Notes under the pieces: generated by a model
Database searches by the model: none
What the model was told of the DNA's origin: nothing
Seen by the model: only the letters and a program-made list of their open reading frames with translations
Assembly (NCBI RefSeq): GCF_000183725.1
Contig: NC_014762.1
Location: 868,001 to 932,000, forward strand
Reading direction: 5' to 3'
DNA: 64,000 bases
Origin: Sulfuricurvum kujiense DSM 16994
GTDB taxonomy: Bacteria > Campylobacterota > Campylobacteria > Campylobacterales > Sulfurimonadaceae
Part shown: positions 10,605 to 19,709 of the stretch, piece after piece
How the letters are laid out: each line of letters opens with the position of its first letter
Position numbering within the stretch: position 1 is the stretch's first letter
Made by a program: the position numbers and the translations under genes

Positions 10605-11090
10605 ATGCGACGCGCTGCTTTTTGGCTGGTCCCCTTAATAGCTTTCGGTGTAGCGCTTTTTATTGTCTTATTTTTAGTCCAAATAAATCCTTCAGCTCCG
10701 AAAATAAGTTCTTCGGATAACGGTAAGGATGATGGAACTTCCCTAGGTCTCGGCGAGAAACTAGGGAGTTGGCTCAGCCATTTTTCCGCAACAAAAGAGA
10801 GCGGATACTTTTATCCGGTGAATGAAGTTACTTTAAAACTTGATCCAGACGGAGAAAACACCTCTTTGGTGATATACCGACTTACCGTATCACCGAAGAG
10901 TACTGATGAACTTTTGCAGGTCAAAGAAGAACTGAAAAAATGCGAACTCCCTTTTGAGCTGCAAAATAATGAGGAACCGATGATCCTTACGGTTGATTCA
11001 ACCGATCAAACCCAGCTTCAGTCTCTTGTAACAAAACTAAAAACCTACCAAATTACGGCGACGTTGTCGCCATACTCAGAGGAACAGTAA
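10605..11090 (+). CDS. Membrane-anchored protein of unknown function between rpsA and serA
   Basis: 161 residues with one N-terminal membrane segment (about 5-27, rich in L, I, V and F), then a polar linker and a small soluble domain probably facing the periplasm. I cannot assign a family. It begins five bases after the rpsA stop and overlaps the serA ATG by one base (TAATG), so it is probably translated with them. A putative periplasmic protein sits in the same place in Campylobacter as I recall, so the position seems conserved although the role is not known. Confidence 0.75.
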   Translation: MRRAAFWLVPLIAFGVALFIVLFLVQINPSAPKISSSDNGKDDGTSLGLGEKLGSWLSHFSATKESGYFYPVNEVTLKLDPDGENTSLVIYRLTVSPKSTDELLQVKEELKKCELPFELQNNEEPMILTVDSTDQTQLQSLVTKLKTYQITATLSPYSEEQ

Positions 11091-12679
11091 TGGAAAAATA
11101 TAAAATTGTCGTATGTGACCATATTCACGAAGAAGGATTGAATCTTCTCCGTCGTGATGATAAAATCGATATGGTTTTTGCCGCTGACATGGATAAGACA
11201 GCCCTTTTAGACGTAATTAAAGAGGCGGATGTCGCCATCACCCGCAGTTCTACCGATGTCGATGAAAAATTTATCAATGCCGTCAAAGGGAAAATGAAAG
11301 CGATCGTACGTGCCGGCGTCGGTGTCGACAACGTCGATATTCCGGGATGTTCAAAAGAAGGTATCATCGTCATGAACGTTCCTACGGCAAATACCATCGC
11401 CGCGGTCGAACTTACAATGACTCATATGCTTTCATGTATGCGTATGTTTCCGTATTCTCACGATCATTTGAAAAATCAACGTATCTGGAAACGCGAAAAA
11501 TGGTACGGATACGAACTTAAAGGGAAAAAACTGGGTGTCATCGGATTCGGTAACATCGGAAGCCGTGTCGGTATCCGCTCGAAAGCATTTGAGATGGACG
11601 TTATCGCGTATGACCCGTATATCCACCCGTCAAAAGCGACGGATGTCGGGGTCAAATATACGACAAATTTCGATGATATTCTCTCATGCGATATCATCAC
11701 AATCCATACGCCTAAAAACAAAGAGACGGTCGGAATGATCGGTGCGGACGAGATCGCAAAAATGAAAGACGGTGTTGTCCTCATCAACTGTGCACGCGGC
11801 GGTTTGTATGACGAAGATGCTTTGTATGACGGTCTTAAATCCGGAAAAATCCGTTTCGCCGGAATCGACGTATTTAACAAAGAACCGGCTATCGATAACA
11901 AGCTTCTTGATTTGGATAATATCTGTGTTTCTCCGCATTTGGGTGCCAACACGTTCGAATCTCAATATAACATTGCGGTAGAAGCGGCACAGCAGGCGAT
12001 CGAAGCGGCGAAAGGGATCGCTTACCCTCACGCTCTAAACTTGCCGATCGATGAGACTAAAATCCCTGCATTCGTGAAGCCGTTCCTGGAAATGGGACAA
12101 AAAATCGGTTTCTTGGCTTCTCAAATGAACAAAGCGCCGATCGTATCGATCAAAGTAAGCGGGCGCGGCGATATCGCCGAATACGTCAATTCTTTGGCAA
12201 CATTTGTGACTGTCGGCGCTTTGGCCGATATTTCAGGCGATACGATCAATTACGTTAATGCCGATTTCGTGGCAAAAGAGCGCGGTATCAAGGTAGAGAC
12301 GGAAGAACTTCCTGCAAGTCCGGTCTATAAAAACCTTGTAACCGTCAAATTGACAACCGATAAGGATGTGATCGAGATCAGCGCGACAATGTTTAATGAT
12401 GACGTACAACGCATTGTTGACATCAACGGTTTCGGTGTCGATGTTGAGCCGAAAGGGAATATGATTCTTTTCAAAAATACCGACGTACCGGGTGTTATCG
12501 GACAGGTCGGCACGTTGCTCGCGGCACATGAAGTCAATATCGCCGATTTCCGTCTCGGACGTAATAAAAGCTCTGAAGCGCTTGCGGTAATTATTGTCGA
12601 TTCTGCCGTCAACGATAAAACTCTTAAAGAACTCTCGAATCTCAACGCCTGCATCAGTGTTTCATACGCACGGATTTAA
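11090..12679 (+). CDS. serA: D-3-phosphoglycerate dehydrogenase
   Basis: First step of phosphorylated serine synthesis: NAD-dependent oxidation of 3-phosphoglycerate. The 529-residue long form has a catalytic domain, the nucleotide-binding GxGNIGSRVG motif near residue 150, the substrate-binding INCARGGLYDE near 233, and CVSPHLGANT with the catalytic His near 283. An intervening ASB domain and a C-terminal ACT domain follow (last 75 residues, beginning NTDVPGVIGQVG). The ACT domain suggests feedback by serine. It is the last gene of the run starting at pheS. Confidence 0.96.
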   Translation: MEKYKIVVCDHIHEEGLNLLRRDDKIDMVFAADMDKTALLDVIKEADVAITRSSTDVDEKFINAVKGKMKAIVRAGVGVDNVDIPGCSKEGIIVMNVPTANTIAAVELTMTHMLSCMRMFPYSHDHLKNQRIWKREKWYGYELKGKKLGVIGFGNIGSRVGIRSKAFEMDVIAYDPYIHPSKATDVGVKYTTNFDDILSCDIITIHTPKNKETVGMIGADEIAKMKDGVVLINCARGGLYDEDALYDGLKSGKIRFAGIDVFNKEPAIDNKLLDLDNICVSPHLGANTFESQYNIAVEAAQQAIEAAKGIAYPHALNLPIDETKIPAFVKPFLEMGQKIGFLASQMNKAPIVSIKVSGRGDIAEYVNSLATFVTVGALADISGDTINYVNADFVAKERGIKVETEELPASPVYKNLVTVKLTTDKDVIEISATMFNDDVQRIVDINGFGVDVEPKGNMILFKNTDVPGVIGQVGTLLAAHEVNIADFRLGRNKSSEALAVIIVDSAVNDKTLKELSNLNACISVSYARI

Positions 12680-12688
12680 TCCTTCTTT

Positions 12689-12716
12689 TTCTTTCCGTAT
12701 GCCTATACGGGAAGAA
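12689..12716 (+). terminator. Hairpin after serA
   Basis: Twelve-base arms (TTCTTTCCGTAT and ATACGGGAAGAA, one G-U pair) with a GCCT loop, starting nine bases after the serA stop. The following bases are AATATTC rather than a clean T run, so the terminator role is likely but not certain. Confidence 0.5.
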
Positions 12717-12820
12717 AATATTCTTCAGAAAAAGTTATCTTTCATATAACAATTTTGTCACATAAATAGACAATAATTCTTTAAAAATAAATTTTTCCAT
12801 ATTTTATAAAATTAGTATGT

Positions 12821-12826
12821 TATAAT
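12821..12826 (+). promoter_or_regulatory. -10 box for the type I secretion operon
   Basis: TATAAT at 12821-12826 in a very A+T-rich stretch, 52 bases before the TTG start of the TolC-like gene. A purine run TAGGGTTAGGGG precedes that start codon. Confidence 0.45.
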
Positions 12827-12877
12827 CAGTTAACAAATAGAAAAAAACATATTTTTTGCATAGGGTTAGGGGTTATT

Positions 12878-14695
12878 TTGGGAAAACAAGGTGGTATAGT
12901 TAAAACTATTTTGGCTGTTTCAGTGTTTGTGAGCTCTGCATCTCTTTACGCGTTGGATCTAAAATCGGCTTTGGATGAAATGCTTCAACACCATCCCGAT
13001 ATTTTGCAAAAACGGCAAGAACTTTCTGCCGCCGAACATGAACTCACTATCGCCCGTTCCGGATTTCTGCCTAAAATTGATATTCGAAGCAGTGTGGCGA
13101 AAGAGAAAGCAAATACTCAAATGACAGGCTTTCAAAACCGTAATTTTAATACGGTCAATACGAATGCCGTACTTTCGCAAAATCTTTTTTCAGGTTTTTC
13201 AACCGATTCGGAAGTTGAGGTTAAACGGCATAATATTGAGATAAAAATGCATGAGCTTGAAGAGAAAAAAAATGACCTCTCATTACGGCTGATTAAAAGC
13301 TATCTAGACGTTGTTAAAGCGAGTATACTTTTGGACGTCGAGCGTAAAAATGTCAAAGCTCATGAAGAGATGTATCAAAAGATCAAGTTGAAGACCCAAA
13401 GCGGAAGCGGCAGAATGGCCGATTATAAAGAGGTACTTTCCAAATTGGCTCTCAGTTACGTCAATACTCTGACCCAGGATAACAACTATAATGACGCGTC
13501 GACAGTATTAAATACGGTTATGGGGCGCTATACGGATGTAAGTGAATTGGTCAAACCCTCTTTGGAAGTTTCGGTTATTCCTCGAACTCTCGAAGAAGCG
13601 GTAAAAGAGGCTGTAGAAAAAAATCCGATGATTTTAGTAGGCCGAGCCGAGATAGAGAGTGCCAAAAAATCGGTTAGTCTGGAACGAAGCAGTTATTATC
13701 CCAAAGTGGATGCCGAGCTCAATACCCGTTCGTATAACAATGCTAACGGAACGGAAAACATCGATAAAACGACGGCGGCAATGGTGACGCTGAGCTACAA
13801 CCTCTACAACGGGGGAAGCGATTCAGCACGGATAAAACGGAGCTTGAGCCAAACGTATAATGCTATCGAGAGGTTTCGTTCGATCGAGAGAGATGTGGCT
13901 GAAAAAATGACGATAGCGTATAACGCCTATACGGTTTTTAACCGTCAAAAGCCTTTTTTGGAAGTCTACAGTGATGCAAGTTTTGAAAAAACACAGTATT
14001 ATGAAGAAGAGTTTGATTTGGGACGGCGCAGTTTGATCGATCTTTTGGATTCTGAAAATGAATATTGTACGGCACGCCGTAAAGAGGTTGAAAACGAATT
14101 CGAACTTTTGTATTCTTATTTCCGCGTCCTTGCCGCTAAAAACGGACTGATGTCGTATTTTGGGATCGACGGCGGCGGCTATTCTCCTAAAAATTATACT
14201 TTGAGCGAGCGTGTAGAATCTACTGTAAATGTTGAAAATGCCCCGTCAATAGGGGAATACCCTTTTATCGTATCAACGGTTCAGATTCCATTAAAAGACA
14301 ATTTTTCAAAGTCAGAAAACAATGTTTCCGTGATGAGGGTAAAAGAGACAAATCTACAAAAAGGGTATGAAAATTATCTCAAAGCGGCGCGATTAGGTGA
14401 CAAAGAGAGTCAAAGAGTGATGGTAGAATTGTATGCAAAAGGGATCGGGACGGCACCGGACGCAGATAAAGCACGCTACTGGAAAAATCGCTACGTAAGG
14501 AAAGGATCTATTGCCGCTAATTCCCGGAAGGTTATCGAATACAAAGAATTGGCTAACCGATACCTCCCGATCCAAAGTGTTCTAATGATTTCTGAATCTA
14601 AAAACGAAGTTTTTTCTGCTCCGAAAGAAAAAGCCAAATCTTTAGACGAGCGGCTTAAAGAGTTGGGGATCATTTTAAACGGATTGAAAAAATAA
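12878..14695 (+). CDS. TolC-family outer-membrane protein with C-terminal Sel1-like segment
   Basis: Outer-membrane channel of a type I secretion system (AggA/LapE-like). A signal peptide is visible (residues about 7-25, ending SLYA), followed by the two TolC repeats of long helices, to about residue 430. The rest, to 605, is extra: a linker and a Sel1-like repeat around 490-530 (AARLGDKESQRVMVELYAKGIGT). The start is TTG, chosen because no ATG or GTG precedes the signal peptide in frame and a strong AGGG run lies just upstream. First gene of the operon with ABC and HlyD partners. The Sel1-like tail is unusual for this family. Confidence 0.85.
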   Translation: MGKQGGIVKTILAVSVFVSSASLYALDLKSALDEMLQHHPDILQKRQELSAAEHELTIARSGFLPKIDIRSSVAKEKANTQMTGFQNRNFNTVNTNAVLSQNLFSGFSTDSEVEVKRHNIEIKMHELEEKKNDLSLRLIKSYLDVVKASILLDVERKNVKAHEEMYQKIKLKTQSGSGRMADYKEVLSKLALSYVNTLTQDNNYNDASTVLNTVMGRYTDVSELVKPSLEVSVIPRTLEEAVKEAVEKNPMILVGRAEIESAKKSVSLERSSYYPKVDAELNTRSYNNANGTENIDKTTAAMVTLSYNLYNGGSDSARIKRSLSQTYNAIERFRSIERDVAEKMTIAYNAYTVFNRQKPFLEVYSDASFEKTQYYEEEFDLGRRSLIDLLDSENEYCTARRKEVENEFELLYSYFRVLAAKNGLMSYFGIDGGGYSPKNYTLSERVESTVNVENAPSIGEYPFIVSTVQIPLKDNFSKSENNVSVMRVKETNLQKGYENYLKAARLGDKESQRVMVELYAKGIGTAPDADKARYWKNRYVRKGSIAANSRKVIEYKELANRYLPIQSVLMISESKNEVFSAPKEKAKSLDERLKELGIILNGLKK

Positions 14696-14734
14696 AGATG
14701 AAAAATCGATGAAACAACGACAAAGGGCTAAAAT

Positions 14735-16882
14735 ATGAATCACCAGTATGATGATAAAACCGATCCGTTATTAAAGTGTCTGGTTCTATTTACCAAACTG
14801 TATCATACCCCTTTCAGTGCCGAAGTATTGACGTCGGATTTGCCCTTAAAACCCGGAGAAAGTACCCCTGAACTTTTCGCCCCCAACAGTTCCAAAGGGC
14901 TTTTTTCCCGTGCGGCGCGCAAAGCGGGACTTACGAGCCGTATCGCACATAAAAGGCTTTCAGAAATATCTCCGCTCGTGTTGCCCGCGATTTTGGTTCT
15001 TAACGGCAAGCGGGCCTGTATTTTGGAATCGTTTAGCAAGGATCGCAAACAGGCAAAAATCATATTGCCCGAGTTGGATGAATCAGAGATGTGGGTTAAT
15101 ATCGCTGAACTCGAAAAAGAGTATATCGGCTATGTTTTTTATCTAAAAAAGGAATATGTTCTCGAAAAACGTTCCCAAAAAGCGACCGAGCACACGACCG
15201 GACACTGGTTCTGGGGAACCTTATGGATGTCCCGTTTTATTTATCGTGATGTTATTCTTGCATCGTTGCTTATCAACATCGGGATTATCGCCAGTCCCCT
15301 TTTTACCATGAACGTGTATGACCGTGTCATCCCCAATGATGCGATGGAAACGATGTGGGTTTTGGCCAGCGGTATCGTTTTGGTTTACATACTTGAGGGG
15401 TTGATGAAGTTTACCCGAAGCTACTATCTTGAAACGGCCGCAAAAAAAAGCGATGTGATTATGTCCTCGATCCTTTTTGAAAAAGTACTGGATATGAAGC
15501 TCGAAGCCCGCCCGAAATCGGTCGGCTCGTTCGCCAATAATTTAAGGGATTTTGATTCGATACGAAGTTTCATCTCATCGTCAACCTTAGCGGCATTGGT
15601 CGATATGCCGTTTTTGGTTATCTTTTTAATTATTATATGGATGCTCGGCGGATTGATGGTATTGATTCCTATTTTTATGGGTTTTTTGATTTTACTTTAT
15701 ACGATTACGATTAAGCCGCAGCTCCAAAAAAGCATTGAAGCGACCCATCAGGCATCGGCTAACAAAAACAGCGTATTGATCGAAAGTTTGATGAATCTGG
15801 AGACGATTAAAACAATGGGGGCGAACGGACGTTCGCAATGGGAGTGGGAAGAGGCAAACGGCCACATTGCCAATGTCAGTCTCAAATCAAAATTGTTGGG
15901 TGCGTCGATTCCTACCGTAACGGCATTTTTGACACAGCTGACGACGGTCATACTTATTCTTGCCGGGGTCTATATGATTCAGGACCGTTTAATGACGATG
16001 GGGGCATTGATTGCGATCGTTATGCTCGCTTCGCGTGCGATGGCGCCGATGGGGCAGGTTGCGGCACTCATTTCAAGTTATCAAAATGTTAAAAGCTCCT
16101 ATGATACGTTAAGCAAAATTATTGAAATGCCTGCAGAACATCCCAACGGAACCGAGTTTTTGAAACGGGTAGGGCTAAAAGGGGATATCGAATTTAAAAA
16201 TGTCTCTTTCCGCTATCCGGGTGAGGACAAGTACTCATTGAAAAATGTCAGCTTTAAAATTCGAGCCGGTGAGAGAGTCGGGATTGTCGGACGGATCGGA
16301 TCGGGAAAATCAACGATAGAAAAAATTATTTTGGGACTTTACAGCGTCAATGAGGGGTCTGTTTTGGTTGACGGCGTCGATATGTTCCAGATCGATCCGA
16401 TCGATCTGCGTAAAAGTATCGGATATGTTCCTCAGGATATTACTCTCATGAAGGGAACCGTACGGGACAATATGATTTTTCGCGACCCATCGGCGGATGA
16501 GAGGATGATTTTCCGTGCCGCAAAAATCAGCGGGGTAGAAGATTTCGTCAATCGCCATCCCAGAGGGTTTGAAATGAATGTCGGTGAACGGGGAGAGTCG
16601 ATATCCGGAGGACAGCGTCAAAGTATCGCTATTGCACGTGCTGTAATTTCGGATGTACCTATTATGCTTTTGGATGAACCGACCAATATGATGGACAGCC
16701 TTACCGAAGAGAAAGTCAAACGGAATCTAAAAGAGGTTTTGGTGGGCAAAACGGTCATACTGGTAACGCATAAAACATCGCTGCTTGATTTGGTCGATCG
16801 TTTGATTGTTGTTGAAGAGGGAAAAATAGTGGCTGACGGGCCTAAAGAAGAGGTTCTTAAAAAACTCGGAGGGGGAAAATGA
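14735..16882 (+). CDS. Type I secretion ABC transporter (LapB-like)
   Basis: Inner-membrane exporter powering secretion of the nearby adhesin-like protein. Residues about 1-130 form a C39-peptidase-like domain with no recognisable catalytic Cys-His pair, as in LapB/HlyB types. Membrane segments lie in about 165-430. The ATPase domain has Walker A GRIGSGKST with Lys525, the signature SISGGQRQS, and Walker B LLDEP with Asp647. It is 715 residues long. AAGGG precedes the ATG. The stop overlaps the start of the HlyD-type gene. Confidence 0.92.
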   Translation: MNHQYDDKTDPLLKCLVLFTKLYHTPFSAEVLTSDLPLKPGESTPELFAPNSSKGLFSRAARKAGLTSRIAHKRLSEISPLVLPAILVLNGKRACILESFSKDRKQAKIILPELDESEMWVNIAELEKEYIGYVFYLKKEYVLEKRSQKATEHTTGHWFWGTLWMSRFIYRDVILASLLINIGIIASPLFTMNVYDRVIPNDAMETMWVLASGIVLVYILEGLMKFTRSYYLETAAKKSDVIMSSILFEKVLDMKLEARPKSVGSFANNLRDFDSIRSFISSSTLAALVDMPFLVIFLIIIWMLGGLMVLIPIFMGFLILLYTITIKPQLQKSIEATHQASANKNSVLIESLMNLETIKTMGANGRSQWEWEEANGHIANVSLKSKLLGASIPTVTAFLTQLTTVILILAGVYMIQDRLMTMGALIAIVMLASRAMAPMGQVAALISSYQNVKSSYDTLSKIIEMPAEHPNGTEFLKRVGLKGDIEFKNVSFRYPGEDKYSLKNVSFKIRAGERVGIVGRIGSGKSTIEKIILGLYSVNEGSVLVDGVDMFQIDPIDLRKSIGYVPQDITLMKGTVRDNMIFRDPSADERMIFRAAKISGVEDFVNRHPRGFEMNVGERGESISGGQRQSIAIARAVISDVPIMLLDEPTNMMDSLTEEKVKRNLKEVLVGKTVILVTHKTSLLDLVDRLIVVEEGKIVADGPKEEVLKKLGGGK

Positions 16883-18225
16883 TGAAACATTCAAAGCATC
16901 ATGTGTACGACGACTCTGATTTAGAGTATATGTCGAGCCTCTCTACGGCTGCAAATCGGAATACAGCGAAATCATCACGAATTTTTTTATGGTCAGTTCT
17001 TACGATGGTATTTGGGACATTGATTTGGATGAGTATCGCTGAGGTGGACGAGATCACCAAAGGGGACGGAAAAGTGATCCCCTCCAGCCATCTGCAGGTC
17101 ATTCAAAACCTCGAAGGAGGGATTGTCGAAGAGATCCGTGTCAATGAAGGGGATCATGTCAAAAAAGGGGATCTGCTGATCCGTCTGAGCGACGTGAAGC
17201 CCAAAAGCGAATTTGAGGGGAACAGGATTCAGTATGAAGGGTTAAAAGCGAAGCAGTATCGCCTTTTAGCGGAAGCCTCGATGGGGGAATTTTCGGTAGA
17301 CAAAGCCGAACGGCAAAAACTCGATGGCTTTATTCAGCAAGAAGAGGAGGCATTTCATACGAATCGCAGCTTGTTGATCAGCAAACTCAATATATTGAAT
17401 GAACAGATTAATCAACGCATTACGGAACTTTCCGATGCCAAATCCAAAGTAAAACTTTTAACTCAAGCGTATGAGGTGATTGCCAAAGAGGAGTCTTTGT
17501 CGCAGTCGATGCTTCAAAAAGGGGTCGAATCGAAGTCGGACAACTGGAAGCTGCAGCGCGAACGCTCTACGATCGAACAGCAGTTGGAAGAGGCCAAAAA
17601 TTCAGTTCCCCGTCTTGAACATGCGATTGCAGAGCTTAAAGAGAAGATGATTCAGGAAAAAATCGATTATCAGAATAAAGCGAAACAGGAATTGAGTCAG
17701 AATGATGCCGAACTGGGGCGTATCCATGCGAGTTCCGTACCTCTGAGTGATCAAGTGGACCGCTCTAAAATCATCTCTCCGGTGACGGGTATTATGAAGC
17801 AGATGTTTATCAATACGGTCGGTGGTGTAGTGCGTCCCGGGATGGATATCGCCGAGATCGTTCCAACCGAAGACTCTCTGTTGATCGAGACGAAAATCAA
17901 GCCCGCGGATATCGCTTTTCTCCACCCGGGACAAAAAGCGATTGTTAAATTTTCGGCATACGATTTTTCCATATACGGCGGTATGGTGGGAGAAGTGTAT
18001 CAAATCAGTTCCGATACCATTGTCGATCAGCAAAAGCAGGAGAGTTATTATCTGGTGAAAGTCAAAATCAACCAAAAATCGGCAATCAACTCCAAACTCT
18101 CCCAAGTGACTATCATGCCGGGTATGACCGCCAATGTCGATATCGTTACCGGGAAAAAGACGATTTTGCAGTATTTGATGAAACCGATCATCAAAGCGCG
18201 CCAAAATGCTCTGACGGAGAAATAG
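16879..18225 (+). CDS. HlyD-family type I secretion adaptor (LapC-like)
   Basis: Periplasmic adaptor linking the ABC transporter to the outer-membrane channel. A short cytoplasmic N-terminus precedes one membrane segment (about 33-55). The biotinyl-lipoyl half-motifs follow: VIQNLEGGIVEEIRVNEGD near residue 75 and SPVTGIMKQMFINTVGGVV near 300. Between them are long coiled-coil helices, about residues 110-280. The 448 residues match the family. ATGATG at the start gives two possible initiation codons three bases apart; the first overlaps the ABC stop. Confidence 0.92.
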   Translation: MMKHSKHHVYDDSDLEYMSSLSTAANRNTAKSSRIFLWSVLTMVFGTLIWMSIAEVDEITKGDGKVIPSSHLQVIQNLEGGIVEEIRVNEGDHVKKGDLLIRLSDVKPKSEFEGNRIQYEGLKAKQYRLLAEASMGEFSVDKAERQKLDGFIQQEEEAFHTNRSLLISKLNILNEQINQRITELSDAKSKVKLLTQAYEVIAKEESLSQSMLQKGVESKSDNWKLQRERSTIEQQLEEAKNSVPRLEHAIAELKEKMIQEKIDYQNKAKQELSQNDAELGRIHASSVPLSDQVDRSKIISPVTGIMKQMFINTVGGVVRPGMDIAEIVPTEDSLLIETKIKPADIAFLHPGQKAIVKFSAYDFSIYGGMVGEVYQISSDTIVDQQKQESYYLVKVKINQKSAINSKLSQVTIMPGMTANVDIVTGKKTILQYLMKPIIKARQNALTEK

Positions 18226-18846
18226 ATGTCTCAAATTATCCTTGTCAGCGAATCGGCACTTTTTACGAAGAGATTTGGAACCAACCTTTCCGATTTAGGA
18301 TATTCCTGGATCCCCTTCGAGCAGGTTGAATTTCATGAAAAAGGGAAGAATGATTACATTATCCTTGTCGATATCCAATCGGTTCCGATGACGTTTCGTG
18401 ATTTGGGAGAATTTTTAAAAGAGTATCCTTATCCTATGTTGGTACTGACTCCGATCCCAACTTTTGAAGAGGGATATCCGCTTCTTCGGATGGGGATTAA
18501 AGGGTATGCCAATCTCCATCTAGGCTCTGTTAATCTAGAAAATGCGTTAAGTGTGCTCGAATCGGGAGGAAGCTGGTTTGATCCAGGGTTTATGAATGAT
18601 TTGATTCGCCGTATCGATTATCAGGGTGCTTCTCAGGGAATGGACGGAGATTTAGAAAAGTTGAGCGAACGTGAACAAGAGATTGGGCGTTATGTAGCTC
18701 AAGGGCTTAGCAACTATCAAATAGCACAGACGATTGAGATAACGGAGCGTACCGTCAAAGCCCATTTGCTCTCATGCTATAAAAAACTGGGGTTGAACGA
18801 TCGTGTAAGTCTTGCTTTATGGTTCAAAAAGAGAGACCATGCGTAA
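18226..18846 (+). CDS. LuxR-type regulator with degenerate receiver domain
   Basis: 206-residue DNA-binding protein. The C-terminal 65 residues are a clear LuxR/GerE helix-turn-helix (LSEREQEIGRYVAQGLSN...ITERTVKAHL). The N-terminal half resembles a receiver domain and keeps an aspartate at about position 49 (LVDIQS), but the usual acidic pair near residues 8-9 is replaced by SES, so normal phosphorylation is doubtful. It begins immediately after the HlyD gene stop and overlaps the next gene by eight bases. Its place in the operon suggests it controls secretion or the adhesin, similar to CsgD-type biofilm regulators; that is inference. Confidence 0.8.
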   Translation: MSQIILVSESALFTKRFGTNLSDLGYSWIPFEQVEFHEKGKNDYIILVDIQSVPMTFRDLGEFLKEYPYPMLVLTPIPTFEEGYPLLRMGIKGYANLHLGSVNLENALSVLESGGSWFDPGFMNDLIRRIDYQGASQGMDGDLEKLSEREQEIGRYVAQGLSNYQIAQTIEITERTVKAHLLSCYKKLGLNDRVSLALWFKKRDHA

Positions 18847-19627
18847 CGAAGTCGATGAAACGCTATCCAGCCTGACAGAACGTTTTTTGGCCGACGCCAC
18901 CCCTTATATTTTGAACGGTACTATGCAGGAGCCGGCTGAAGCTCCGGAAGTGACCGTTTTGGCGATTCGTGCATTTAACGGGATCGTCGCAATGTGCCAA
19001 GAAGAGTTGGGCGATTCCGACAGTGCCCATCTAGAACACGTTTTATCGTTTATGTGCCATATTGATGTCAATGCAACTGGCGATATACTATGTAATCAGA
19101 TAGAAGAGTTTATTTCCCTCTACATCGCTTCTGTCCCTTCGAGTGAAAAGGTTGATGATTATACCTTTATCAGCGAAAACAATTTAGTAAAGCTGATCCA
19201 GCTAAAACAGTACGGTAACAAACTTCGCGAGCTTTTGAAAAACTTTATCGTACAACGTAAAAAAAGACGTTGGTATCAGTTTTATACTCCCGCTTCAAAG
19301 TACTGCATGGCTGAAGATGTGTTGAGAAAGGTAGATGAAGTACTTGAAAAAATCAACGAACGAATCGAAATCGACAGTGATAAAATGATTCAGAGAATTG
19401 TCGACAATTTTTATATTATCTATATTTGTTTATTGGCATTGGTGAAATATGCGATATCGAAACACGATATTATTCTGGAATTGACCGTCAATGCGCAAAT
19501 CGACCGTATTTTATATATTATAGACCCCTCTTTTAAAGCGCATACCCTTAAAAATAAGTATCTTCTTTATTATCATGTCGTCTACGAACTTAAAGAACTT
19601 CACGCCAGTATACTCGCCGATATGTAA
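18839..19627 (+). CDS. Protein of unknown function in the type I secretion operon
   Basis: 262 residues from the ATG at 18839, which overlaps the regulator's last eight bases; the frame is open further upstream, but that would lie inside the regulator. No family is recognised. The sequence is mostly helical and acidic, with a basic RKKRRWYQFY patch near residue 150 and one hydrophobic stretch (YIIYICLLALVKYAI) near 195-210. No signal peptide. A terminator follows, so it ends the operon. Its position suggests a role in regulating or assisting adhesin export. Confidence 0.7.
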   Translation: MRNEVDETLSSLTERFLADATPYILNGTMQEPAEAPEVTVLAIRAFNGIVAMCQEELGDSDSAHLEHVLSFMCHIDVNATGDILCNQIEEFISLYIASVPSSEKVDDYTFISENNLVKLIQLKQYGNKLRELLKNFIVQRKKRRWYQFYTPASKYCMAEDVLRKVDEVLEKINERIEIDSDKMIQRIVDNFYIIYICLLALVKYAISKHDIILELTVNAQIDRILYIIDPSFKAHTLKNKYLLYYHVVYELKELHASILADM

Positions 19628-19629
19628 AG

Positions 19630-19657
19630 TTGTCCGATCGGACAATTGATTTTTTTC
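19630..19657 (+). terminator. Terminator between the secretion operon and the adhesin gene
   Basis: A perfect 16-base palindrome (TTGTCCGA/TCGGACAA, 19630-19645) followed by TTGATTTTTTTC. It starts two bases after the upstream stop codon and separates the exporter genes from their likely substrate. Confidence 0.75.
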
Positions 19658-19709
19658 TTCCCGTTATGAAATAATTGAATACTATGAATTTCCGAATGAG
19701 GAGTGAATT

